From contig JAIWOG010000291.1 in the NCBI GenBank assembly GCA_020217035.1, forward strand, positions 1-10,000: a DNA stretch of 10,000 nucleotides. The letters run 5' to 3'. This document shows positions 1 through 7,579 of this stretch, one piece after another. The notes below the pieces were generated by a model. That model was not told the origin of the DNA. It was given only the letters and a program-made list of their open reading frames with translations, and did no database searches. How positions within the stretch are numbered: the first letter of the stretch is position 1; every line of letters starts with the position of its first letter. The position numbers were made by a program, and so were the translations under genes. Source of the DNA: Magnetospirillum sp. (GTDB lineage Bacteria > Pseudomonadota > Alphaproteobacteria > Rhodospirillales > Magnetospirillaceae).

Positions 1-2428
1 GCCCCCGGCCACCCCAGCCCCGGCCAGTGCGCCGCCGCCCGCCGCCGAATCGCCCCCGGCGCCCAAGCCGGCCGCCCCCCTGGTATCGTTGGGGGTTCCC
101 TTCGACCAACCCACCGGCGCCGCCGTCTTCCGCCGGGCCGGCTGGCTGTGGCTGGTCTTCGACAAGAAGACCGAGATCGACACCAAACTGATGCGGCGCA
201 CCGGCGGCGACGTGGTCACCGCCGTCGAACAGATTCCAAACCTTAAGAACGGCACCGCCATCCGCATGCTGACCCGGGCCGGGTTCAACCCGTCCATCCG
301 CAAGGAAGGCACGCTTTGGGTGTTCGACATGGCCGAACAGCCGTTGACGCCCAAGACCACGCTGCCGGTCAACCGCCAGTTCGATTTCGAGGATCGCGGC
401 CGCATGCTGATCCCGGTGGCCGACGCCAGCCCCAACGCCTTGGTGCTGCGCGACCCCGAGGTGGGCGACACCATCCAGGTGATCCCGGTTCCCGCCATCG
501 GTGCCGGCGTGCAGTTCGGCCTGTCGGTGCCCGGCGCCGAATTGCTGCCCACCGGGCAAGGCGTGGCGCTGGTGCCGCAAGCCGACGGCGTGCGCCTGAC
601 CGCTGACCGCAACGGCGTCGAAGTGTCCATGCCCGGCGGCCTGTATCTGACCCGCGACCTGCCCGCCCCCGGCGCCAGTGGGGGCGAAGGTGGCGACGGC
701 GCCCTGGTGTCGCCCGGCGGTCCGGTGGACTTGGCCCGCTGGATGCGCGGCGGCACCGACAAATTCGTCCCCGAGCACCAGAAGCTGATGGCCCGCATGG
801 CCTATGTGCGGCCCGAGGACAAGAACACCCAACGCCTGGAAGTGGCCCGCCATTACCTGTCCAACGGCATGGCGGCCGAGGCGCTGGGCGTGTTGCGGCT
901 GATCGCCCAGACCGACCCCACCATGGTCGACACCGCCAATTACGCCGGTGTCCATGGCGTCGCCCAATACATGATGGGCCGCTATCCGGAAGCCGAGCGC
1001 GACCTGTCCCACCCTGCCCTGGCCAAGGACCCGCAGGCGCAATTGTGGCTGGCCGCCGCCCGTTCCAAGCAGTCGGACCAACCAAACAAGCAAGCGCTGT
1101 TGCTGCGCCTGGCCCCCGAGGACATGAAGGGCTTGCATCCGCGCCTGCGCATGGCGCTGGGCACCGAGGCGGTGCGCTCCACCGCCGCCGCAGGCGATTC
1201 CAAGGGCGCCAACCGCGTCATCGAGGCCATGGCCGGCCCCGGCCTGTCGCCCCGCGACCTGGGCACCATCAGCCGCATGCAGGGCATCGCCGCCGAAGCC
1301 GGCAAGCAATGGGACCAAGCCATCGTCAAGTACAAGGAAGCCGAGGACAGCGAAAGCCGCCCCGACCGCGCCTATGCCGGCCGCGCCCGCGTCGAGTTGC
1401 AGTTGCGCCGTGGCCTGATTTCCACCGGCGAGGCCATCAACCAGTTGAACAAGCTGCGCTTCGCCTGGCGCGGCGAGGATTTCGAATACCAGTTGCTGAA
1501 GCGCCTGGGCGAGTTGATGGTGGCCGATGGCCGCTATGGCGAAGGGCTGCGCATGATGCGCTCGGTGGTCACCAACTTCCCCGAGCACCCGGATGTGGGC
1601 AAAGTCCAGCAGGCCATGAACGACACTTTCGAAAAGCTGTTCCTGGGCGGCCTGGCCGACGGCTTGTCGCCCATCGTCGCCATCGGCCTTTACGACGAGT
1701 TCCAGGACCTGACGCCGTCAGGCACCAAGGGCGACGAGATGATCCGCAAGCTGGCCGACCGTCTGGCCAGCGTCGACCTGATCGACCGCTCGTCGGAATT
1801 GCTGCGCCATCAGGTGCGCTTCCGCCTGCAAGGGGTGGAAAAGGCCCGGGTTGGCGCCAGACTGGCTTTCCTGCAATTGTCCGACCATCGCCCGGGCCCG
1901 GCGCTGGAAGCCTTGGACGCTTCGGAAGTGCCGGACCAGCCGCCGGAACTCTATGACCAACGCCGCTACATGCGCATCCGCGCCTTGGCCGACCTGGGGC
2001 GCGCCGCCGAAGCCCTGGCCTTGTTGCTGAACGACAATTCCGAACAGGCCAAGGAATTGCGCACACAGATTTTCTGGGAGCAGAAGCGCTGGCCGGAAGT
2101 GGTGGCCTCCCTGGAACAGATGGTCGAGCCGCCCCTGGGCAACCTGCCCATCGATCCAAAGCTGGCCCGCCGCCTGGTCGACCTGGCCACCGCCATGACC
2201 CTGGCCCATGACGAACGCGGACTGGCGCGCCTGCGTCGAACCTTCGGCGCCAAGATGGCCAAGACAGAATTCCGCGAAGCCTTCGCGCTTTTGACCGCTG
2301 AACCGGAGCGCGGAATCATCGATCCGGCCAGCGTCGCCGACAAAATCAAGCAAGTACAGAATTTCCAGGGCTTCATGTCCGATTGGACCAAACGCATGCA
2401 AAGCCAGGGGCTGTCTTCCATAAACTAG
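1..2428 (+). CDS. TPR-like repeat protein with Pro/Ala linker, 5'-truncated
   Basis: The frame is open from the left edge (first full codon at base 2) to the TAG at 2426-2428. This gives 808 residues with no true start visible; the TTG at 89 is internal. Visible residues 1-27 are a Pro/Ala-rich linker. Residues about 30-210 look beta-rich, with the pattern AAVFRRAGWLWLVFD and a second TLWVFD strand, loosely like AMIN-type or secretin-associated envelope domains (inference only). A Gly-rich linker follows at about 220-240. Residues about 270-760 form alpha-helical repeats of TPR style, for example MGRYPEAERDL, KQWDQAIVKYKEAED and LGRAAEALALL. No catalytic motif is seen. The architecture suggests a protein-protein scaffold, probably in the periplasm or envelope, but any signal peptide or anchor lies upstream of the window. 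It is on the same strand as speD, 78 bases upstream, and could be co-transcribed with it. Function unknown. Confidence 0.85.
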   Translation, partial: PPATPAPASAPPPAAESPPAPKPAAPLVSLGVPFDQPTGAAVFRRAGWLWLVFDKKTEIDTKLMRRTGGDVVTAVEQIPNLKNGTAIRMLTRAGFNPSIRKEGTLWVFDMAEQPLTPKTTLPVNRQFDFEDRGRMLIPVADASPNALVLRDPEVGDTIQVIPVPAIGAGVQFGLSVPGAELLPTGQGVALVPQADGVRLTADRNGVEVSMPGGLYLTRDLPAPGASGGEGGDGALVSPGGPVDLARWMRGGTDKFVPEHQKLMARMAYVRPEDKNTQRLEVARHYLSNGMAAEALGVLRLIAQTDPTMVDTANYAGVHGVAQYMMGRYPEAERDLSHPALAKDPQAQLWLAAARSKQSDQPNKQALLLRLAPEDMKGLHPRLRMALGTEAVRSTAAAGDSKGANRVIEAMAGPGLSPRDLGTISRMQGIAAEAGKQWDQAIVKYKEAEDSESRPDRAYAGRARVELQLRRGLISTGEAINQLNKLRFAWRGEDFEYQLLKRLGELMVADGRYGEGLRMMRSVVTNFPEHPDVGKVQQAMNDTFEKLFLGGLADGLSPIVAIGLYDEFQDLTPSGTKGDEMIRKLADRLASVDLIDRSSELLRHQVRFRLQGVEKARVGARLAFLQLSDHRPGPALEALDASEVPDQPPELYDQRRYMRIRALADLGRAAEALALLLNDNSEQAKELRTQIFWEQKRWPEVVASLEQMVEPPLGNLPIDPKLARRLVDLATAMTLAHDERGLARLRRTFGAKMAKTEFREAFALLTAEPERGIIDPASVADKIKQVQNFQGFMSDWTKRMQSQGLSSIN

Positions 2429-2437
2429 GGTTTTCCC

Positions 2438-2466
2438 TTGCATCGCACCCCCCGTTAGGGGATAAG
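2438..2466 (+). promoter_or_regulatory. Weak candidate promoter for speDE
   Basis: TTGCAT at 2438-2443 and GATAAG at 2461-2466 are separated by 17 bases. They match the sigma-70 boxes at 3 and 4 of 6 positions. The spacing is ideal but the boxes are weak, and the -10 box would overlap the G4 tract. If used, transcription would start near 2473 and would lose most of the leader pairing described separately, so the two proposals compete. Confidence 0.2.
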
Positions 2467-2502
2467 ACCCCCTTTCTGGTCCATCTACTGGTTAGGAGGG
2501 GG
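2448..2502 (+). promoter_or_regulatory. Candidate structured leader of speD with alternating C/G tracts
   Basis: The 78-base gap before speD contains, in order, a C6 tract (2448-2453), a G4 tract (2458-2461), a C5 tract (2468-2472) and the G5 of the ribosome binding region (2498-2502). C4-GTTA-G4 can form one hairpin and AGGGG/CCCCT (2457-2461 with 2469-2473) an alternative one. The CCCCCT at 2468-2473 is exactly complementary to AGGGGG at 2497-2502, so it could mask the ribosome binding site when the first hairpin forms. The pairings are read directly from the sequence. A regulatory role is inference, and it does not match the SAM riboswitch consensus sequences I can recall. Confidence 0.35.
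2494..2502 (+). promoter_or_regulatory. Strong Shine-Dalgarno of speD
   Basis: AGGAGG at 2494-2499, continuing as a G run to 2502, lies 7 bases before the ATG at 2507. It fixes this start over the in-frame ATGs at 2534 and 2585, which lack comparable sites. It therefore supports the long N-terminal form of SpeD. Confidence 0.8.
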
Positions 2503-2506
2503 AGCA

Positions 2507-2998
2507 ATGGCTTTGGCTCTTGCCCGACTGGGGATGAACTCGGGGGTCGATCCGAGGAATACCCAAGACAGCGCCGTGGTCGAAATGAACCAGGACAAGA
2601 CGTCCTGGCCCGAAGCCGACAACGGCAAGGATTATTACGTGTCGCGCAACGGCGTGAAGTTCGCCGGCACGCATCTGCTGATCGACCTTTGGGGGGCCAG
2701 CAAGCTTGACGACATCGAATTGGTGGAAGAGGCGTTGCGCCGTTCCGCCATCGAAGGCGGCGCCACCATCTTGCATTGCCACCTGCACCACTTCCAGCCC
2801 AATGGCGGCATTTCCGGGGTGCTGGTGCTGGCGGAAAGCCACATTTCCATCCATTCGTGGCCGGAACGCGGCTATGCGGCGCTGGATATCTTCATGTGCG
2901 GCGATTGCGACCCCTACAAGGCGATCCCCATCCTGAAGCAAGCCTTCGCCCCCGAAACCATCACCTTGGCCGAGAACAAGCGGGGCCTGATTCCGTGA
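2507..2998 (+). CDS. speD: S-adenosylmethionine decarboxylase proenzyme
   Basis: This 163-residue protein decarboxylates S-adenosylmethionine to give the aminopropyl donor for spermidine synthesis. It belongs to the short prokaryotic (class 1b) pyruvoyl family. The core starts near Lys51 (KFAGTHLLIDLWGA). The self-cleavage site is Glu110-Ser111 in AESHISIHSWPE, where Ser111 becomes the pyruvoyl group. By alignment from memory with the Thermotoga enzyme, His116 matches the processing His68, Cys131 (in MCGD) the proton donor Cys83, and Ser103 matches Ser55. All key residues are present. The first 50 residues are an N-terminal extension relative to the roughly 120-130 residue family core, and the strong ribosome binding site supports translating it. 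The stop overlaps the speE start by 4 bases. Identification is secure; the role of the extension is unknown. Confidence 0.96.
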   Translation: MALALARLGMNSGVDPRNTQDSAVVEMNQDKTSWPEADNGKDYYVSRNGVKFAGTHLLIDLWGASKLDDIELVEEALRRSAIEGGATILHCHLHHFQPNGGISGVLVLAESHISIHSWPERGYAALDIFMCGDCDPYKAIPILKQAFAPETITLAENKRGLIP

Positions 2999-3852
2999 GC
3001 GAATCGTGGTTCCGCGAGGAACTGTACCCGCATTGGCGCCAAAGCTTCCAGGTCACCCGCGAGCTGTTCCGCGCCCATGACGGATTGCAGGAAATCGTGC
3101 TGTTCGAAACACCCGGCTTCGGCCGGGTGCTGACCCTGGACGGGGTGATCCAAGTCACCACCGGCGACGAATTCGTCTATCACGAGATGCTGGCCCACGT
3201 GCCCATCTACGCCCATGGCGCGGTCAAGACCGCCTGCGTGGTCGGCGGCGGCGACGGCGGCATGCTGCGCGAGATCCTGAAGCACCGATCGGTGGAACAG
3301 GCGGTGCTGGTGGAAATCGACGCCCAGGTGGTGGAATTCTGCCGCACCCACATGCCAAGCGTGTCGGACGGCGCTTTCGACGACCCGCGCACCGAGATCG
3401 TCATCGCCGATGGCCTGGAATACATGGCCACGACGGATCATAGTTTCGACCTGATCGTCATCGATTCCACCGACCCCATCGGCCCCGGCGGCGTGCTGTT
3501 CACCGAACAATTCTACCAGGATTGCGCCCGCCGCCTGAACCCCGACGGCATCGTCGTCAACCAGAACGGCGTGCCGTTTTTGCAGGGCGAGGAAGTCACC
3601 GACACCTGGCGGCGGCGGCGGCCCTATTTCGCCGATATCGGCTTCTACATGGCCGCGGTGCCCACTTACGTCGGCGGCTTGATGGCCTTGGGCTGGGCCT
3701 CGGCCAGCCTGCGCCCCCGCGCCGAAAGCCTGGACACCCTTCGCGCCCGCTTCCAGGCGGCGCCGGTCGCCACCCGTTATTACACGCCCGATGTGCACAA
3801 GGCGGCCTTCGCCTTGCCGCCATACGTCCAGGACCTCATCCCCAAGGATTGA
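2995..3852 (+). CDS. speE: Spermidine synthase (putrescine aminopropyltransferase)
   Basis: This 285-residue cytoplasmic enzyme transfers the aminopropyl group from decarboxylated AdoMet to putrescine, giving spermidine and methylthioadenosine. Its length is close to E. coli SpeE (288). Visible motifs: substrate-pocket YHEM (62-65), the methyltransferase-fold GGGDGGM (84-90), VEID (106-109) whose acidic residue contacts the nucleoside ribose, ADG (138-140), catalytic DSTDP (157-161), and PTYVGG (223-228). The C-terminal RYYTPDVHKAAFALP matches the family end. The start is the GTG at 2995, which overlaps the speD TGA as GTGA. There is no good Shine-Dalgarno, so it is probably translated by coupling to speD. 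The open frame extends upstream through speD, but that stretch is out of frame with the real gene. speDE form a complete two-step unit; the putrescine source is not in this window. Confidence 0.96.
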   Translation: MSESWFREELYPHWRQSFQVTRELFRAHDGLQEIVLFETPGFGRVLTLDGVIQVTTGDEFVYHEMLAHVPIYAHGAVKTACVVGGGDGGMLREILKHRSVEQAVLVEIDAQVVEFCRTHMPSVSDGAFDDPRTEIVIADGLEYMATTDHSFDLIVIDSTDPIGPGGVLFTEQFYQDCARRLNPDGIVVNQNGVPFLQGEEVTDTWRRRRPYFADIGFYMAAVPTYVGGLMALGWASASLRPRAESLDTLRARFQAAPVATRYYTPDVHKAAFALPPYVQDLIPKD

Positions 3853-3881
3853 ACAAGGGACGGCCGCGCTGCCGCCCCGAC

Positions 3882-3910
3882 TTGACTCCGTCGCCGCCCC
3901 ATGCCCCAAT
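3882..3910 (+). promoter_or_regulatory. Weak candidate promoter of the chemoreceptor operon
   Basis: The 96-base gap between speE and the chemoreceptor contains TTGACT at 3882-3887, a 5/6 match to a -35 box. A 17-base spacer leads only to CCCAAT (3905-3910), a 3/6 match to a -10 box. No terminator-like hairpin with a T-run is seen after speE, so read-through from speDE is also possible. Confidence 0.25.
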
Positions 3911-3948
3911 CCGCAAAAGTTCCATGGGCATCTGGAGAACGCGGCATC

Positions 3949-6243
3949 ATGTCCAACCTGCGCATCGGCTTGCGGCTGACCGTGCTGACCGCCATCCTGG
4001 CAGCCCTGGTGCTGGCCATCGGCGCCCAGGGCCTGTCCTCCACCGGCCACCTGGCCGACAGCCTGCGCAGCGTCTACCTGGACCGCGCGGTACCACTGGT
4101 TCAGTTGTCCCACATCCTGGACCGCCTGCATCGCATGCGGGCCAACGCCATCATGGCCGCCAGCGGCGGCTCGGCGGCCGAGGCCGAGCGACTGAGTACC
4201 GAAAGCGCCAAACTTGACCGCGAAATCGGCGACATTTGGCGCCAGTACATGGCCACCACCCTGACCCCCGAGGAAAAGGACCTGGCCGAAACCTTCGCGC
4301 AGCAGCGCCGGGTTTACGAGGAAAGCCGCACCAATACCATGCGCTTGGCGGCCGAAGGCCGCTTCCAGGATTCCACCCGCAACATGCAGGTGGACGCGTC
4401 GGTCAAGTTCTCGGCCGTGCTGGGCACCCTGGACCGCCTGCAGGCGCTGCAGGCCGACGTCGCCAAGACCGAATACCAGAACGCCCAGTCGGACTATGAA
4501 ACGGCGGTCATCGTCGACGGCATCCTGATGGTCGGCGGCTTGCTGCTGGCCATCGGCCTGGCGGTGGTGATCGTGCGCTCGGTGGCCGGCGGCATCGTCG
4601 CCATGACCGCCGCCATGTCCGACCTTGCCGACGGCAAACTGGAAACCCCGATTCCCGCCTTGGGGCAGCGCGACGAAATCGGCGCCATGGCCAAGGCCCT
4701 GCAAGTCTTCAAGCAGAACGCCCTAGACAAGCGCCGCGCCGATCTTGAACGCCAGCAACAGGCCGAGGCACAACGGCAAGCCGAAGAAGCCCAACGGCAA
4801 ACCGAGGCCGCCATCGTCGCCGAGGTGGCAGCGCTGGCCAAGGCCGCAGCCGAGGGCGACATGGACCGACGCATCGAGACCGCTGGCAAGGACGGCTTCC
4901 TGCTGACGCTGTGCCAAAGCGTCAATTCAATGATCGGCCGCACCGGCCACGCCTTGGGCGAAATCGCCCAGGTGCTGGGCGCCCTTGCCACCGGCGACCT
5001 GACCAAACGCATCACCGGCGATTATGACGGCATCTTCGGGCGGTTGAAGACCGACCTGAACCAAACCGCCGAGAAACTGTCCACCATCGTCGGCACCATC
5101 AACCAGGCCGCCAAGACCATCAGTTCTTCGTCCTCGGAGGTGGCCGCCGGTGCCCAGGACCTGTCGGAACGCTCGGAGCAGCAGGCCAGCGCCCTGGAGG
5201 AAACCGCCGCGTCCATGGAAGAGCTGGCCGCCACCGTGCGCCAGAACGCCGCCAACGCCCAACAGGCGAACCAATTGGCCGCCGATGCCCGCACTGTCGC
5301 CACCGGCGGCGGCCAGGTGGTGGCCGACGCCATCGCCGCCATGGGCCGCATCGAAGGCAGTTCCAAGAAGATCGAGGACATCGTCGGCATGATCGACGAG
5401 ATCGCCTTCCAGACCAACCTGCTGGCGTTGAACGCGGCGGTCGAGGCGGCGCGGGCCGGCGAGGCCGGCAAGGGCTTCGCCGTGGTCGCCCAGGAAGTGC
5501 GCAACCTGGCCCAGCGCTCGGCGGAAGCGTCCAAGGAGATCAAGGGCCTGATCGCCGAAAGCTCGACCCAGGTGCGGTCAGGGGCGGAACTGGTCAAAAG
5601 CGCCGGCGACACCCTGGCCGACATCCTGGGCGGGGTCAAACGGGTGGCCGACATCGTCGCTGAAATCGCCTCGGCCAGCAGCGAGCAGGCCAGCGGCATC
5701 GACCAGGTCAATGCCGCCGTCAGCCAGATGGACGAGATGACCCAGCAAAACGCCGCCCTGGTCGAGGAATCCGCCGCCGCCGCGCAAGCCCTGGCTCAAG
5801 CCGCCGAGGGTCTGGAAGAGCAAATGGCGTTCTTCGTCATCGATTCGTCGTCGTCGGGCGGCATGCGCCATCACGCCGCCCTGGTGCGGTCGACCAAGAT
5901 CGACCACGACACCTTCTGCAAATCGGTCAAGGACGCGGTGGTGGGACGCAACACTCTGGCGGCGGCAAAACTGTCCGACCACCATTCCTGCCGCCTGGGC
6001 ACCTGGTATGACGGGGTCAAGGAAGACAAGATCAAGCGGTCGCCCCACTACGCCCGCCTGCTGGACCCCCACGCCCTGGTTCACGCCGCCGGCAAGCGGG
6101 CGCTGGCCTGCCACGAACAAGGCGATGCCGGCGGCTGCGCCCGCGCCCTGCGCGAGATGGAGGCGGCTTCCGGAGCGGTGATGAAGGTGCTGGACCAACT
6201 GGCCGACGACATTCAGGCCCACGGCGGCGGAAGCAAGGGATGA
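3949..6243 (+). CDS. Methyl-accepting chemotaxis protein, 4HB sensor, poly-HAMP, CZB tail
   Basis: This 764-residue inner-membrane chemoreceptor signals to CheA/CheW. Order of domains: TM1 (about 8-29), periplasmic four-helix-bundle sensor (30-186, with [20 protein letters not shown] typical of 4HB_MCP), TM2 (187-210), HAMP (211-263, [17 protein letters not shown]), a Gln/Glu/Ala-rich helix (263-290), two more HAMP-like units (about 286-335 and 336-385, GDMDRRIE and GDLTKRIT), and the MA signalling hairpin (about 386-630) with tip [18 protein letters not shown] at 484-501. A C-terminal CZB zinc-binding domain follows (about 650-755), with likely ligands His653, Cys681 (SCRLGTWY), His708 and His712. 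No CheR-docking pentapeptide is present. The start at 3949 has GGAG at 3934-3937; the upstream in-frame ATG at 3901 has no ribosome site and would put 16 polar residues before TM1. The ligand cannot be read from the sequence. The stop overlaps the next gene. Confidence 0.94.
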   Translation: MSNLRIGLRLTVLTAILAALVLAIGAQGLSSTGHLADSLRSVYLDRAVPLVQLSHILDRLHRMRANAIMAASGGSAAEAERLSTESAKLDREIGDIWRQYMATTLTPEEKDLAETFAQQRRVYEESRTNTMRLAAEGRFQDSTRNMQVDASVKFSAVLGTLDRLQALQADVAKTEYQNAQSDYETAVIVDGILMVGGLLLAIGLAVVIVRSVAGGIVAMTAAMSDLADGKLETPIPALGQRDEIGAMAKALQVFKQNALDKRRADLERQQQAEAQRQAEEAQRQTEAAIVAEVAALAKAAAEGDMDRRIETAGKDGFLLTLCQSVNSMIGRTGHALGEIAQVLGALATGDLTKRITGDYDGIFGRLKTDLNQTAEKLSTIVGTINQAAKTISSSSSEVAAGAQDLSERSEQQASALEETAASMEELAATVRQNAANAQQANQLAADARTVATGGGQVVADAIAAMGRIEGSSKKIEDIVGMIDEIAFQTNLLALNAAVEAARAGEAGKGFAVVAQEVRNLAQRSAEASKEIKGLIAESSTQVRSGAELVKSAGDTLADILGGVKRVADIVAEIASASSEQASGIDQVNAAVSQMDEMTQQNAALVEESAAAAQALAQAAEGLEEQMAFFVIDSSSSGGMRHHAALVRSTKIDHDTFCKSVKDAVVGRNTLAAAKLSDHHSCRLGTWYDGVKEDKIKRSPHYARLLDPHALVHAAGKRALACHEQGDAGGCARALREMEAASGAVMKVLDQLADDIQAHGGGSKG

Positions 6244-7466
6244 ATTCGGCTTTTTGTCAGTTGCTGGCCGCCGGGCTGGCCTTCGTCCTGCTGGTCCCCC
6301 ATGCCTGGGCCGACCGCGCCGACCGTGCGCTTTTGCGCGACGCCTTCCAGAAGGCCGGGCAACCGGAACAGGCGGCCGAGCCCAAGGTCGAGTTGCTGGA
6401 CGAGATCATCGAGAAGATCGCCGCCCGCCACATCGACGCCCGCTCCACCCATCCCCTGGCGCAAAAGGCCGCCGCCGCCATCGCCGCCAAGCCGGCCAGC
6501 CTGGATGACGGCTTCCGCGCCGCCACCGCCGAGTTGACCCAGGCGCTTGACCCGCACACCGCCTATTTGCCGCCCAGCGAGTGGAACGACATGAAGGTGT
6601 CGGTGTCCGGCAAGTTCAGCGGCGTCGGCATGGAATTGTCCATGAAGGACAAGAAGGTGATGGTGGTCAGCCCCATCGACGGCTCGCCCGCGGCTAGCGC
6701 CGGCATCATGCCCGACGACCAGGTGATGGCGGTGGACGGCCAGCCGGTGGACGGGCTGACCCTGTCGCAGGTGGTCAGCCGCATCCGCGGCCCGGTGGGT
6801 CAGGAGGTCCGATTGCTGATGCGGTCCCCGGACGGCAAGCAGCGCGAGCTGGCCATCACCCGCGACATCATCCGCCTGCATCCGGTCAAGGGCCGGCTGG
6901 AAGGCGACATCGCCGTCTTGCGGGTCAGCCAGTTCTCGGGCGGGGTGTCGTCCATGCTGCGCCAGGAAATCCAGGACCTGGAAAAGAAGGCGGCGTTCGG
7001 GATCAAGGGGGTGGTGCTGGATTTGCGGCGCAATCCCGGCGGCGTGTTGGACGAAGCGGTGCGCATGGCCGATTTGTTCCTGGGCGCCGTGCCCATCGTC
7101 AGCACCAAGGCCCGCGAACCCGACGACAGCGAGAACCGTTCCGGCCGCGCCGGCGAGATCCTGCCCGGTTTGCCCATGGTGGTGCTGATCGACGGCGGCA
7201 GCGCCTCGGCGTCCGAAATCGTTGCCGGCGCCTTGAAGGACCATAAGCGGGCGGTGCTGGTCGGTCAGAAAAGCTACGGCAAGGGCAGCGTCCAGGTCTT
7301 GCAGGAAGTGTCGGAAGGCGGCATCCGCGTCACCATCGCCCGCTATTACCGCCCCAGCAACCAGCCGGTCGACGGAATCGGCATAGCCCCTGACATCGAG
7401 GTCGCCCCGGCCGAGACCGGCGACCCGCAACTGGATCGGGCCTTGAAGGTGGTGCGCGGGAAATAG
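6240..7466 (+). CDS. Exported S41-family (CtpA-type) PDZ protease
   Basis: This 408-residue protease belongs to the carboxyl-terminal processing family, which cleaves periplasmic proteins from their C-terminal ends. Residues 1-24 are a signal peptide, with a hydrophobic run and a likely cut after PHAWA. An N-terminal helical segment (about 28-112) includes DPHTAYLPP, common in this family. A PDZ domain spans about 118-208 ([27 protein letters not shown]). The catalytic core contains [11 protein letters not shown] (260-270), the nucleophile Ser323 in GGSASASE, and the general base Lys348 in YGKGSVQ, with Gln352 at the usual +4 place. The Ser-Lys spacing of 25 matches Prc and CtpB. The ATG overlaps the chemoreceptor stop (ATGA), and GGAAG at 6229-6233 could serve as a ribosome site. 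Family assignment is firm; the substrate is unknown, and neighbouring envC-type genes often seen with ctpA in alphaproteobacteria are absent. Confidence 0.93.
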   Translation: MNSAFCQLLAAGLAFVLLVPHAWADRADRALLRDAFQKAGQPEQAAEPKVELLDEIIEKIAARHIDARSTHPLAQKAAAAIAAKPASLDDGFRAATAELTQALDPHTAYLPPSEWNDMKVSVSGKFSGVGMELSMKDKKVMVVSPIDGSPAASAGIMPDDQVMAVDGQPVDGLTLSQVVSRIRGPVGQEVRLLMRSPDGKQRELAITRDIIRLHPVKGRLEGDIAVLRVSQFSGGVSSMLRQEIQDLEKKAAFGIKGVVLDLRRNPGGVLDEAVRMADLFLGAVPIVSTKAREPDDSENRSGRAGEILPGLPMVVLIDGGSASASEIVAGALKDHKRAVLVGQKSYGKGSVQVLQEVSEGGIRVTIARYYRPSNQPVDGIGIAPDIEVAPAETGDPQLDRALKVVRGK

Positions 7467-7474
7467 AGCATTTT

Positions 7475-7487
7475 CACGCGAAGCGTG
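7475..7487. other. Small perfect hairpin after the S41 gene
   Basis: CACGC-GAA-GCGTG is a 5-bp stem with a 3-base loop, 8 bases after the protease stop. No T-run follows, so it is not a terminator by itself. It may stabilise the mRNA end or belong to a larger repeat covering 7467-7540. Confidence 0.4.
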
Positions 7488-7519
7488 GATATGCGATCAG
7501 CCCGAGCGGCGATTGAGCA

Positions 7520-7539
7520 GCCCGGTACGGGCCATTTTT
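7520..7539 (+). terminator. Rho-independent terminator of the chemoreceptor-protease operon
   Basis: GCCCG (7520-7524), loop GTA, CGGGC (7528-7532), then CA and five T (7535-7539). This is a compact GC-rich stem followed by a T-run on the + strand, 53 bases after the S41 stop. It is the expected arrangement for an intrinsic terminator between convergent genes. Confidence 0.75.
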
Positions 7540-7545
7540 AAAGCC

Positions 7546-7579
7546 TAGTCTTGTTTCAGCTAAAGCGGAAACAAGACTA
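7546..7579 (-). terminator. 12-bp perfect inverted repeat at the 3' end of the reductase gene
   Basis: TAGTCTTGTTTC (7546-7557) and GAAACAAGACTA (7568-7579) are exact reverse complements around a 10-base loop, which itself can close two further G-C pairs (GC-TAAA-GC). The right arm contains the TAG stop of the minus-strand reductase gene (7577-7579). On the minus strand only a weak T-run (TTT, then a run of A) follows, so it may act as a terminator or a 3'-end stabiliser. The arms are AT-richer than their surroundings. Confidence 0.5.

Noticed and set aside
369..1085. Antisense and alternative-frame open frames across the TPR gene, including 1045-1956 (+) and 1718-2443 (-)
   Set aside because: They are Arg/Pro/Gly/Ala-rich, with no motifs or ribosome sites. 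They are expected by chance in this base composition, while the main frame has consistent codon use and repeat structure.
2429..2506. Known SAM riboswitch (SAM-II, SAM/SAH or SAM-V) before speD
   Set aside because: The leader is short and dominated by C/G tracts. I cannot find the conserved pseudoknot cores I remember for these classes, so I list it only as an uncharacterised structured leader.
2776..2994. Upstream in-frame extension of speE into speD
   Set aside because: The family N-terminus begins at the GTG 2995 (SESWFREELYP). The upstream part is an out-of-frame reading of speD and has no family similarity.
3901..3948. Earlier ATG for the chemoreceptor
   Set aside because: There is no ribosome site before 3901, and it would place 16 polar residues ahead of TM1. 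The ATG at 3949 has GGAG upstream and the typical receptor N-terminus.
2914..4704. 596-residue open frame on the minus strand
   Set aside because: It runs antisense to speE and the first part of the chemoreceptor, both of which have clear family motifs. Its translation is His/Gly/Gln-rich low-complexity sequence typical of a shadow in GC-rich DNA.
4740..4800. Short near-repeat in DNA encoding QRQAEEA and QRQTEA
   Set aside because: It is ordinary heptad-like coding repetition in a Gln/Glu-rich helix of the chemoreceptor, not an independent repeat element.
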